From the NCBI GenBank assembly GCA_036266975.1, contig DATAWZ010000004.1, positions 1-23,594 of the forward strand: DNA of 23,594 nt. Reading direction: 5' to 3'. Each line of letters starts with the position of its first letter. The first letter of the stretch is position 1. This stretch comes from DATAWZ01 sp036266975. GTDB lineage: Bacteria; Actinomycetota; Thermoleophilia; Solirubrobacterales; Solirubrobacteraceae. A program made the translations under genes and the position numbers. This document shows positions 14,254 through 21,315 of the stretch, piece after piece. Below the pieces are notes generated by a model. The model saw only the letters and a program-made list of their open reading frames with translations, ran no database searches and was not told the DNA's origin.

Positions 14254-14565
14254 ATGGCGTCCCTGGAAGCGGAGATGCTTGCCTTCATCCGGGCCGGGCT
14301 CGACCATCACGCGCAGTCCTGTCCGATGACGCCCAAGGCGATCCTGCTCAACCCGGGCAACCACGAGCTGTTCGGCTGGGATGAGCTGTGGGGCATCCCA
14401 GTGCTCGCCGATCCGCGCGTGGCGCCCAAGCGCTTTCGCATCGACTGCGACGGCTCGGCCTTCGGCATCGAGGAGGAAGTCGCCCAGGCCGTCGCCGCCC
14501 AGCAGGAGCAGGAGCGGCTCGTGCCGCTCCCGCTCGGCCCCCGCGAGGGCGAGCCGCACGCCTGA
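14254..14565 (+). CDS. conserved-looking small protein of unknown function
   Basis: 103 residues, not assigned to a family. The middle looks well folded: PMTPKAILLNPGNHELFGWD, then ELWGIPVLADPRVAPKRFRI and DCDGSAFGIEEE. The C-terminus is glutamine/glutamate-rich and ends GEPHA. There is no signal peptide, membrane segment or obvious catalytic motif. It has its own -10 element 7 nt upstream of the ATG and no Shine-Dalgarno sequence. It lies 34 bp after the reductase gene and 31 bp before the acyltransferase gene, all in the same direction, so read-through into the acyltransferase is plausible. Confidence 0.7.
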   Translation: MASLEAEMLAFIRAGLDHHAQSCPMTPKAILLNPGNHELFGWDELWGIPVLADPRVAPKRFRIDCDGSAFGIEEEVAQAVAAQQEQERLVPLPLGPREGEPHA

Positions 14566-14596
14566 ACCGGCGCGCGGCCGGGGAGCCCCTCCCGAC

Positions 14597-15796
14597 GTGA
14601 GCGGTCTTCGTGTCGTGCCCGATCCCGGGCGCTCGTCGGCGCGTGCGCGTCGTTTGCCCGAGCGGGCGCGTCGGGCGGGAGGTGGGCGTTCTGGGTCGGA
14701 CGCGGCGGGCGGCGGCGCCGGTGCCCGGGCGGGCTCGCTCGATGTGCTGCGCGGCTGCGCGGCGCTGTCGGTGCTGTGCTTTCACGTCTGGCTCTACCGG
14801 CCGCAGGGCCAGCCCGGGCCCCGGCACAGCCTGTCGGCCAAGGTGCTCTTCGAGCTGAACCTCGGCCTGATCTGCTTCTTCGTGCTGTCGGGGTTTCTGC
14901 TCTACCGCGGGTTCGTGCGCGCGATGCTCTCGGGCCGAGAGGTGAACCTGCGCCGCTACGCGTTGCGCCGGGCCGCGCGCATCCTGCCGGCGTACTACGT
15001 GTGCCTGGCCGGGTCGCTGCTGCTCTACGAGGCGGTCGGCGCCGGCTCGCTGGTGCCCCCGCCGCACCAGCTCGTGCTGTTCGCGGTGTTCGCGCAGAGC
15101 TATTCGACGGGCACCTTCACGGCGATCGATGCGGTCACGTGGACGCTCTGCGTCGAGGTCCTCTTTTACCTGCTGCTGCCGGTGTTCGCCGCCCTCGCGA
15201 GCCGCGTGGGTCCGCGGCGACACGCGCGCCAGGTCCTGCTGCTGTGCTCGCTGCTCGCGGTCAGCGTCGTGTGGAACGGCGTGGTCTCCGCGCGCGGCTG
15301 GGGCCCGGTGGCGGCCAAGTCGCTGCCCGCCTACCTGGGTGCGTTCGCCTGCGGGATGCTCGTCGCGCTCGAGCTCGAGCGTCGCCGCCGCCCGATCGGG
15401 CGCCTGGCGGCGGCGCTGCTCGCCCTCGCCGGCATGGCCATCGTCATCTTCACCGGCTTCGGGCACGAGCAGTGGGGATCGCACACGCTCGAGCACCGGT
15501 TGCTGGCCGACCTGCCCGCCGCGGTCGGCTTCGCGCTCATCGTCGCGGCGGTCGCCGGACGCGCGCCGGCCGAGCGCCGGCGCGTCCCGCCGGCGCTCGC
15601 CGGCCTGGGGGTGATCTCCTACGGGCTCTACCTGTGGCACATCCCGCTGATACTGGTCCTGCTGCAGCTGGGGCTGCTCCCGACGGCGCTGCTCGCGCGG
15701 CTCGTCGTGGTGGCGCTGGGCGCCGGGGTGCTCGCGACGCTCAGCTGGCGCTGCGTCGAGCGGCCGGCGCTGCGCTGGGCGCACCGCTCCGGCTGA
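14597..15796 (+). CDS. membrane acyltransferase, OafA/acyltransferase-3 family
   Basis: About 399 residues with some ten transmembrane segments. These integral membrane enzymes O-acylate envelope sugars, lipids or antibiotics. Signatures are DVLRGCAALSVLCFHVWLYR with the catalytic-type His63, CFFVLSGFLLYRGF, the RRAARILPAYYVC arginine motif, VTWTLCVEVLFYLLLPVFA, and the late GVISYGLYLWHIPLIL. The N-terminal about 45 residues are Arg/Gly/Ser-rich and presumably cytoplasmic. GTG 14597 is chosen as the first start after the preceding gene; the true start could be later, since the conserved part begins near residue 47. Its 3' end overlaps the decayed DUF559 gene on the other strand by 56 bp. Acyl donor and acceptor unknown. 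Confidence 0.87.
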   Translation: MSGLRVVPDPGRSSARARRLPERARRAGGGRSGSDAAGGGAGARAGSLDVLRGCAALSVLCFHVWLYRPQGQPGPRHSLSAKVLFELNLGLICFFVLSGFLLYRGFVRAMLSGREVNLRRYALRRAARILPAYYVCLAGSLLLYEAVGAGSLVPPPHQLVLFAVFAQSYSTGTFTAIDAVTWTLCVEVLFYLLLPVFAALASRVGPRRHARQVLLLCSLLAVSVVWNGVVSARGWGPVAAKSLPAYLGAFACGMLVALELERRRRPIGRLAAALLALAGMAIVIFTGFGHEQWGSHTLEHRLLADLPAAVGFALIVAAVAGRAPAERRRVPPALAGLGVISYGLYLWHIPLILVLLQLGLLPTALLARLVVVALGAGVLATLSWRCVERPALRWAHRSG

Positions 15797-16434
15797 GCAG
15801 GAGCGCGTGCAGCCGGTTGAGCGTCCGTTGGCGGCCGACGGTGAACTGGCGCCGGCTGATTCGGAACACGACCCAGCCGATGCCGTGCAGCGCGGCGTCG
15901 TTCTCACGGTCGTGCTCGAACGCGGCGCGGGTGCCGTGGAACCGGTACCCGTCGAGCTCCGCGGCGACCTTCTGGTCGGGCCAGACGAGGTCCCGCTCGT
16001 AACCGGCGACGATCCGATTGCGCTGCGGGCCAGGCAGGCCCGCCTTCACGATGTCGCCGTAGGCGACGTCCTGGAAGTCCGAGGCGCCCGGCGGCCCGTT
16101 CTCCAGCAGCGCGCGCAAGTTACTCACTGAAGTAGGTCTGAGTCGGCGCGATGACGTCGACGGGGAGCCGGAGCGTGGGCGGCAGCTTCCACAGCCAGGC
16201 GGCGGCGCGATGGCTGAGGGTCCCGTTGGTGACGGCGAGGACGGCGCCCATCGCCTTCGCCGGCGGCGAGGGGGGACATGGCCCACGCCGTGGCCTGCGC
16301 GGCAGCTGGCCGACCCGCGCGCGGTGGTCGATGGCCTTCTCGGTCAGCCCCAGCTCTTGCCGCTGGGCGCGACTTGAGGACGCCGTGCTGCCTTTCGGCC
16401 GCCTCGCTCAGACGCTTGTCAACTGAGCCCTCAT
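15741..16434 (-). pseudogene. broken DUF559 (VSR-like nuclease fold) protein with AbiEi-type N-terminus
   Basis: Three pieces in different frames together resemble one gene of about 280 residues. Piece 1 (from about 16423) reads VDKRLSEAAERQHGVLKS. Piece 2, after a frame change near 16366, reads AQRQELGLTEKAIDHRARVG and later VLAVTNGTLSHRAAAWLWKL, ending at a TAA (16121-16123). Piece 3, in another frame, reads LRALLENGPPGASDF, then the DUF559 core AELDGYRFHGTRAAFEHD and VVFRISRRQFTVGRQRTLNR. Between pieces 2 and 3 roughly a hundred residues expected in intact relatives are absent. The break falls at GTGAGTAACTTGCGC, which shares 11 bases with the palindrome at 18113-18161. Such proteins are common and often decayed in Actinobacteria. 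Confidence 0.75.
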
Positions 16435-16485
16435 ATCGGGGGTGGCGTCACACAGCCGCCCGGCATCCTCACTGCTTCAGGCCCC

Positions 16486-16869
16486 TTACGGTTGGCCGCG
16501 CTCGATCAGCTCGATCCGGTAGCCGTCCGGATCGCGCACGAAGCACAGCCGCGTGCCGCCCTCGCGCAGCGAGTAGGGCGGCTTCTCGGGGGAGATGCCC
16601 TTCTCGGCCAGGCGCCCGAGGGTCTCGTCCAGCGACTCGACGCGCACGGCGATGTGGTTGTAGCCGGTGCCCAGCTCGTAGGAGTCCACGCCGAAGTTGT
16701 GGGTGAGCTCGAGCTTGGGCTCCTCGCCGTCGCCGGGGATGTTCATGAAGACGTTGATCGCCTCGTCGCGGATCGGAAGGCGACCGACCTCGGCGAACCC
16801 GAGCGCCTCGTAGAAGGCCACCGAGCGGTCGATGTCGCCGATCCGATAGCAGGTGTGGATGAGCTTCAT
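16486..16869 (-). CDS. gloA: glyoxalase I (lactoylglutathione lyase family)
   Basis: 127 residues. All four metal ligands occur at the spacing of bacterial GloA: H5 (KLIHTCYRI), E54 (LELTHN), H72 (YNHIAV) and E120 (YRIELIE). The typical start MKLIHTCYRIGDIDRSVAFY and the core TRLCFVRDPDGYRIEL leave little doubt. The enzyme isomerises the hemithioacetal of methylglyoxal and a thiol cofactor to a 2-hydroxyacyl thioester. In Actinobacteria the thiol is probably mycothiol or another low-molecular-weight thiol, not glutathione (inference). It follows the MhuD-like gene with a 5-bp gap, so the two form an operon. A glyoxalase-II-like gene is divergent just beyond. Confidence 0.9.
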   Translation of the reverse strand: MKLIHTCYRIGDIDRSVAFYEALGFAEVGRLPIRDEAINVFMNIPGDGEEPKLELTHNFGVDSYELGTGYNHIAVRVESLDETLGRLAEKGISPEKPPYSLREGGTRLCFVRDPDGYRIELIERGQP

Positions 16870-16874
16870 CGCCG

Positions 16875-17207
16875 TCAGGCCGCGGGCGCCGCGACCGTCT
16901 CGACGACCTCGAACTCGAGCAGGCTCGAGCCGTGCGAGACCGGGCCGGTGGCTCGGTCGCCGTCTTTGGCCGCCTGGGCGTGTCCGCGGGTGAAGGCCTC
17001 GCCGCTCACCCAGTGCTGGAAGGCCTCCTCGCTCTCCCAGTGGGTGACGACGAAGTAGCGCTCGTCGCCCTTGACCGGGCGCAGCAGCTCGAAGCCCAGA
17101 AACCCGGGCTGGCGCTCGACATCGCCCGAGCGCTTGGCGAAGCGCTCCTCCAGGGCCGCGCCCCGACCGGGCGCGACCTCGATCGCGTTGATCTTCACCA
17201 CGGTCAC
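16875..17207 (-). CDS. MhuD-like heme-degrading monooxygenase (ABM domain)
   Basis: 110 residues, one ferredoxin-like ABM domain. Near-identical blocks to mycobacterial MhuD are visible: VVKINAIEV, ERQPGFLGFELLRPVKG, ERYFVVTHWESEEAF and SLLEFEVVE. N7 and W66, which shape the ruffled-heme pocket, are present. The proximal His is at 76 (FTRGHA), one position later than His75 of MhuD. MhuD opens heme to mycobilins without releasing CO, freeing iron. Here heme degradation is likely but not certain, because other ABM proteins act on small quinols. GTG 17207 stands 6 nt after a minus-strand -10 (TACGCT); GTGs at 17201 and 17198 are alternatives. It is in an operon with gloA. Confidence 0.85.
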   Translation of the reverse strand: MTVVKINAIEVAPGRGAALEERFAKRSGDVERQPGFLGFELLRPVKGDERYFVVTHWESEEAFQHWVSGEAFTRGHAQAAKDGDRATGPVSHGSSLLEFEVVETVAAPAA

Positions 17208-17213
17208 CCCCAC

Positions 17214-17219
17214 AGCGTA
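17214..17219 (-). promoter_or_regulatory. -10 element of the mhuD-like/gloA operon
   Basis: Minus-strand TACGCT ends 6 nt before GTG 17207. It supports a leaderless start and serves both genes of the operon. Confidence 0.45.
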
Positions 17220-17249
17220 TCGGGCGGGGATCGTGCGAGGATTCTGATC

Positions 17250-18053
17250 ATGATCCTCGAGCGCTCGATGCGGAACGACTTCTTGACCAACCAGTACCTG
17301 GTCGCCGACGGCGAGGGCGGGCCGGCGTTCTTCGTCGATGCCGGCGGCCCGTCGGCGCCCCTGATCGCGCGGGCGCGCGAGCTCGAGCTGCGCCCGACCC
17401 ACGTCCTGCTCACCCACCACCACGGCGACCACGTCTCGGACCTCGGCACCCTGCTCGAGCAGTGGCCCGACCTGGAGGTCCTCATCCACCCGCTCGAGCG
17501 CGAGCTGGTGCCCGGGGTGACCGGCACGATCGAGGCCGGGCAGCGAACGGCCTTCGGCGCCCTGGAGGTCCGCCCCCTGCACACCCCCGGCCACACGGCG
17601 GGCATGCTCTCCTTCCTGGTGGGCCGGCCCGGGCCGAGCGGATCGCGAGGCGGCGCCTCCGGGCCGGGCGGCTTCAGCGGCGCCGGCGCGGTCGTCTTCA
17701 CCGGCGACACGCTCTTCCGCGGCTCGGTGGGCGGCGTGCGCGCGCCCGGGAGCACCAGCTACACCGACCTGCGCGACGCGATCATGGGGACGCTGATGGA
17801 GCTGCCGCGCGACACGCCCGTCTATCCCGGTCACACCGACTCCACGACGGTCGGCGCCGAGTGGGAGGGCAACCGCTTCATCCGCATCTGGCGCGGGCTG
17901 GACCCGGAGGGATCCGAGCCCTGCACCGCGCTCGGCGAGCCGGCCACGCTCATCCTGCTCGGCGACGACTACGACGGCGGGCACAAGGCCTGGGTGCGCT
18001 GGCCCGACGGCCGCGACGACATCGTGCCCGGGTCGCGCGTCGAGCGCGCATAG
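17250..18053 (+). CDS. metallo-beta-lactamase-fold hydrolase, glyoxalase II-like
   Basis: 267 residues. Metal motifs are THHHGDH (55-61), H115 within LHTPGHT (110-116), TGDTLF with D153 (151-156), and YPGHTDSTT near residue 192. These match the hydroxyacylglutathione-hydrolase branch of the fold, which hydrolyses acyl-thioesters to free acid and thiol. A Gly/Ser/Pro-rich insert at about 124-145 lies between the H115 and D153 motifs and looks like a flexible loop. The last about 45 residues (PATLILLGDDYDGG to the end) form a small extra beta module. ATG 17250 is used; a weak -10 (GATTCT) lies 4 nt upstream. It is divergent from the mhuD-like/gloA operon, which suggests a glyoxalase I/II pair. 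Confidence 0.85.
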   Translation: MILERSMRNDFLTNQYLVADGEGGPAFFVDAGGPSAPLIARARELELRPTHVLLTHHHGDHVSDLGTLLEQWPDLEVLIHPLERELVPGVTGTIEAGQRTAFGALEVRPLHTPGHTAGMLSFLVGRPGPSGSRGGASGPGGFSGAGAVVFTGDTLFRGSVGGVRAPGSTSYTDLRDAIMGTLMELPRDTPVYPGHTDSTTVGAEWEGNRFIRIWRGLDPEGSEPCTALGEPATLILLGDDYDGGHKAWVRWPDGRDDIVPGSRVERA

Positions 18054-18112
18054 CGCGTCCAGCGCGCCTGGCAGTAAGCGAGGATGGCGGCCCGGAATGG
18101 GCGTTCCGCTGG

Positions 18113-18161
18113 GGGGTGTGGTTGGTGAGTTGCGCATAGCGCAAGTTACGAACCACACCCC
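18113..18161. repeat. long palindrome, 23-bp arms, between convergent genes
   Basis: The left arm (18113-18135) and right arm (18139-18161) pair at 20 of 23 positions around a 3-nt loop (ATA). The outer 11 pairs (GGGGTGTGGTT) and inner 6 (TTGCGC) are perfect. It sits 59 bp after the MBL stop and just beyond the end of the kinase remnant. It could act as a two-way terminator, although no T-tract follows, or be a REP-type palindrome. An 11-base piece (GCGCAAGTTAC) recurs at 16113-16123 at the break of the DUF559 gene. Confidence 0.75.
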
Positions 18162-18166
18162 TCCCG

Positions 18167-18345
18167 TCAGGCGACCACCGGCTGGTGGAAGCCCTCGCTC
18201 ACCGCCGCGCGCGCCGTGTCCTGCGGCCAGATCCGCCCGCCGTGCGCCTCGACGAATCGCCCGCCAGATCGCCAACCCCAGCCCCGGGCGACCGGCCAAG
18301 CGTGCCGCGCCGCGCAGAGCACCCTGCAGGACCGCCTCCTACCCC
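18167..18345 (-). pseudogene. 3' remnant of a sensor histidine kinase
   Basis: On the minus strand one frame reads GALRGAARLAGRPGLGLAI, which contains the G2 ATP-lid motif (GLGLAI) of a HATPase domain. One nucleotide-type frame change later, the adjacent frame reads FVEAHGGRIWPQD, the block that normally follows directly (I/FVEAHGGRIW). It then ends AVSEGFHQPVVA with a stop at 18167. No dimerisation domain, N- or D-box, or response regulator is nearby. This is the decayed tail of a kinase gene. Confidence 0.65.
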
Positions 18346-18513
18346 CGCCGGCACCGAGGACGGCCGAGCTCTGCCTCCAGAGCGCAGAGGTCGCTCCGCA
18401 CAACCGCACGGGGACGGACCCTCGAGGGCGACGGCCAACCTTCAACTCTCCCCACAACTCCTCTCAAACCACCAGCACACCCGGGACCGTGGCATCAATC
18501 GTCTAGGGCTGGC

Positions 18514-19944
18514 TCACCAAGGCGGCCCGTCGAGCGGGCGCAGCACCTGGATCTGCACCAGGCTCGTCGTCCCGGGGCGTCCGCTGGGCAGGCCGGCGGT
18601 GATCCCGATGCGGTCGCCGGGCTTGCACCAGCCGAGCTCGATCGTCCGCCGTCCGGCGTCGGCGATCAGCGCCTCGGTCGTCTCGTGGCGGCGCATCGAC
18701 GCCGCCTGCACGCCCCACATCAGCCCGCAGCGCCGGACGGTCTCGCGGCCGGGCGAGAGGGCGTAGATCGGCACCTCGGGACGGTGTGCCGACACCAGGC
18801 GCGCCGAGCGCCCCGAGAGGGTGGGGACGACCAGCGCGTCGAGCTTCAGGTCGCGCGCGGCGACGCAGATGCTGTGCGCGAGCGTGTAGGCCGGGTCGCG
18901 GTCGTCGCGCAGCACGCGGCTCTCGTTCCAGCGCTCATACGGCGCCGAGCGCTCGGTCTCCAGCGCGATGGCCGCCATCATCGCCACCGCGCCGACCGGA
19001 TGGGCGCCGATCGCCGTCTCCTGGGAGAGCATGACCGCGTCGGTGCCGTCGAGGATCGCGTTGGCCACGTCGGCGACCTCGGCTCGGGTGGGGCGGCTCG
19101 AGCTGACCATCGAGTCGAGCATCTGCGTGGCGGTGATCGCGGGCCGGGCGAGGCGCCCGGCGATGTGCAGCAGCTCCTTCTGGACCATCGGCACGCGCTC
19201 GATCGGCAGCTCGATGCCCAGGTCGCCGCGCGCGACCATCACGCAGTCGGCGGCGCGGATCACCTCCTCGGCGCGCTGGACGGCCTGCGGCTTCTCGATC
19301 TTGGCCACCAGCGGGATGCGCGTGTGGGCGCGGACGTGCTCGACGTCCTCGGGCCCGCGCACGAACGAGAGCGCGACGAGGTCGACGCCGATGCGCTCGC
19401 CGTGGCGGAGCATCTCCAGGTCCTCTTCGGGCACCGAGCGCAGCGCGGCCGCCGGCCCGGGGATGTTCAGGCCCTGGCGGGAGGCGACGCTGCCGCCGAC
19501 CTCGACCTCGGCATCGACCTCGCCGTCGCCGCCGCGCACCGCGGTCGCGCGCAGGCGCACGGCCCCGTCGGCCAGGTAGAACACCTCGCCGATCTCGACC
19601 GCGTCGGCGAACCCGCTCCAGGACACCGTCATCCGGTGTGCGTCACCCAGGCCGTTGTCGCCCGCGCGGAAGACCACCGTGTCGCCGGTGCGCAGGTCGG
19701 CCAAGTCCTCGCGCAGCGCGCCGATCCGGATCTTCGGTCCCGGCAGGTCCTGCAGGATGGCCACCGGCCGGCCGGCGCGCCCGGCCGCCGCGCGCAGGCG
19801 CTGGACGGTCTCCTCGTGCTCCTCGGGCGTCCCGTGGGAGTAGTTCAGGCGGGCGACGTCCATGCCGGCGTCGACCAGTGCCACGAGCGTCTCGGGGTCG
19901 CGGGAGGCGGGTCCGATGGTGGCGACGATCTTGGTGCGGCGCAT
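18514..19944 (-). CDS. pyk: pyruvate kinase
   Basis: 476 residues, full length. It catalyses phosphoenolpyruvate + ADP to pyruvate + ATP. Family blocks in order: MRRTKIVATIGPASRDPETL, GMDVARLNYSHG, QDLPGPKIRIG, SFVRGPEDVEHV, LVAKIEKPQAV, VMVARGDLGIELPIERVP with the PK signature, ATQMLDSMVSSSRPTRAEV, and VMLSQETAIGAHP. The last is normally SGETA; Gln replaces Gly here. A C-terminal regulatory-type domain is present (LVVPTLSGRSARLVSAHRP). ATG 19944 is preferred over the upstream in-frame GTG-type start because the family begins at MRRTKIV. The 5' leader contains a hairpin directly before the start. It is divergent from the glycosyltransferase gene. Confidence 0.95.
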   Translation of the reverse strand: MRRTKIVATIGPASRDPETLVALVDAGMDVARLNYSHGTPEEHEETVQRLRAAAGRAGRPVAILQDLPGPKIRIGALREDLADLRTGDTVVFRAGDNGLGDAHRMTVSWSGFADAVEIGEVFYLADGAVRLRATAVRGGDGEVDAEVEVGGSVASRQGLNIPGPAAALRSVPEEDLEMLRHGERIGVDLVALSFVRGPEDVEHVRAHTRIPLVAKIEKPQAVQRAEEVIRAADCVMVARGDLGIELPIERVPMVQKELLHIAGRLARPAITATQMLDSMVSSSRPTRAEVADVANAILDGTDAVMLSQETAIGAHPVGAVAMMAAIALETERSAPYERWNESRVLRDDRDPAYTLAHSICVAARDLKLDALVVPTLSGRSARLVSAHRPEVPIYALSPGRETVRRCGLMWGVQAASMRRHETTEALIADAGRRTIELGWCKPGDRIGITAGLPSGRPGTTSLVQIQVLRPLDGPPW

Positions 19945-19950
19945 GGGTGA

Positions 19951-19970
19951 CGGCGGTGCCCCCACCGCCG
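19951..19970 (-). promoter_or_regulatory. hairpin in the pyk 5' leader
   Basis: A perfect 8-bp stem (CGGCGGTG with CACCGCCG) and a 4-nt loop end 6 nt before the pyk ATG. On the transcript the only purine-rich ribosome-binding candidate (GGTGGGG) is locked in the stem and loop. A possible -10 (TACCGT, complement of 20002-20007) would give a leader of about 50 nt. A role in translation control is inferred. Confidence 0.4.
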
Positions 19971-20055
19971 ACGGCCGGCGAGCAGGGCCCCACTACTCCT
20001 GACGGTAGCGGTCCGGCTCTCCATCCAGGGTGCCGCTGTGTGAAGCTTGTGCAAC

Positions 20056-21231
20056 ATGGAGCGCCCGACCATCTGTGTGTGCCTGATCGTCAAGAACGAG
20101 GCGGAGGTCATCGAGCGGTGCCTGGCCTCGGCGCGGCCCCACATCGACTACTGGGTGATCTGCGACACCGGATCGACCGACGGGACCCAGGATCTGATCC
20201 GCGCGGCGCTGGACGGCATCCCCGGGGAGCTGCACGAGCGCCCGTGGCAGAACTTCGGCCACAACCGGTCTGAGCTGCTGCGCTTGGCCCAGGACAAGGC
20301 CGACTACCTGCTGTTGCTCGACGCCGACTGGACGATCGAGCTGCGCAAGCCCGACGCGCTCGCGGGGCTGGGGGCCGAGTGCTACCTGGTCCGCCACGAG
20401 CACGTCCCGGCCGGCGACTTCGAGCTCTACAACCGTCACCTGGTGACGGGCCGGCGGGAGTGGCGCTACCTGGGCGTCACCCACGAGTACATCGTGACCG
20501 ACGGCGACGTGAGCACCGAGCGGGTGGACGGGGTGGTGATCGTCAACCACGCCGACGGCGGCGTCGGGCGCGCGCAACGCTGGCGGCAGGACGCCGAGCT
20601 GCTCGAGGCCGAGGACGAGCGCAACCCCGACGACCCGCGGACGATCTTCTACCTGGCCCAGACCTACCGGGATCTGGGCGAGACCGACCGGGCGGTCGGA
20701 CTCTACGAGCGCCGGGCGTCGCTGGGCGGCTGGGAGGAGGAGGTCTACTACTCCCTGCACCAGGTGGGGGTCCTGCGCGCCGAGGGCGGCGATTGGCCCG
20801 GGGGGCTGGCGGCGCTGATCTCGGCCTGGGAGGTCCGCCCGCGCCGCCTCGAGGCGCTCTACGAGCTGGTCTGCCGGCTGCGGATCCGGCACGAGCACCA
20901 GACCGCGCACCTGTTCGCCCGAGCGGGCGTCGGTCGCCCGCAGCCGGGCGACATCCTGTTCGTCAGCCCATGGGTCTACCGCTGGGGGCTGCTGTTCGAG
21001 TACTCGATCACCAGTTACTGGGTGGGCGACGCGCGCGCGTCGCTGGACGCGTGCAACCGGCTGCTGGCGATGGACGACCTGCCCGACCTCTACCGCGAGC
21101 AGACGGTCGCCAACCGCCAGTACGCCGCGCGCGCGATGGCGCAGAGCGCGAGCATGCGCCGCGACAAGCGGCCGCTGCCGCCCGGCTCGACCTCGACCTC
21201 GTCGACATCCTCGCGCCGCCGGCGCCGCTGA
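20056..21231 (+). CDS. family 2-type glycosyltransferase with TPR-like C-terminus
   Basis: 391 residues. The N-terminal GT-A fold begins MERPTICVCLIVKNEAEVIE. It carries the nucleotide-sugar motif ICDTGSTDGT (35-44) and the DxD-type LLLLDADWTIE (85-95), followed by EFLYNRH-like FELYNRHLVTG and GVTHEY. From about residue 190, repeats such as DPRTIFYLAQTYRDLGETDR resemble tetratricopeptide units, as in bacterial glycosyltransferases that act on proteins or peptides. The C-terminal 20 residues are low-complexity Ser/Thr/Arg. ATG 20056 is preferred over an in-frame TTG at 20047. No sugar-pathway genes are adjacent, so donor and acceptor are unknown. Confidence 0.85.
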   Translation: MERPTICVCLIVKNEAEVIERCLASARPHIDYWVICDTGSTDGTQDLIRAALDGIPGELHERPWQNFGHNRSELLRLAQDKADYLLLLDADWTIELRKPDALAGLGAECYLVRHEHVPAGDFELYNRHLVTGRREWRYLGVTHEYIVTDGDVSTERVDGVVIVNHADGGVGRAQRWRQDAELLEAEDERNPDDPRTIFYLAQTYRDLGETDRAVGLYERRASLGGWEEEVYYSLHQVGVLRAEGGDWPGGLAALISAWEVRPRRLEALYELVCRLRIRHEHQTAHLFARAGVGRPQPGDILFVSPWVYRWGLLFEYSITSYWVGDARASLDACNRLLAMDDLPDLYREQTVANRQYAARAMAQSASMRRDKRPLPPGSTSTSSTSSRRRRR

Positions 21232-21303
21232 GCGACGTCCCGTTTTCCGGGCGTCCGCTGTCCCTGATCGGACCGGCGTTCCCGCTCGCCCCGTCCGGGC
21301 GAA

Positions 21304-21309
21304 TACCAT
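21304..21309 (+). promoter_or_regulatory. -10 element of the ABC1/UbiB gene
   Basis: TACCAT ends 6 nt before the GTG at 21316, with no Shine-Dalgarno sequence between. The layout is leaderless. Confidence 0.5.
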
Positions 21310-21315
21310 CTCGTT

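Larger units (their letters stand above)
18054..18513. other. gene-poor stretch between MBL hydrolase and pyruvate kinase
   Basis: It holds the 23-bp-arm palindrome (18113-18161) and the remnant of a histidine kinase gene (18167-18345, minus). From about 18346 to 18513 I see no recognisable gene. The part near 18441-18500 is visibly less GC-rich than its surroundings, which fits non-coding or decayed sequence. Confidence 0.6.

Noticed and set aside
21232..21315. CGCCC..GGGCG and CCCG-TTTTC-CGGG mini-hairpins as a terminator
   Set aside because: The stems are only 4-5 bp with no T-tract and are common by chance at this GC content.
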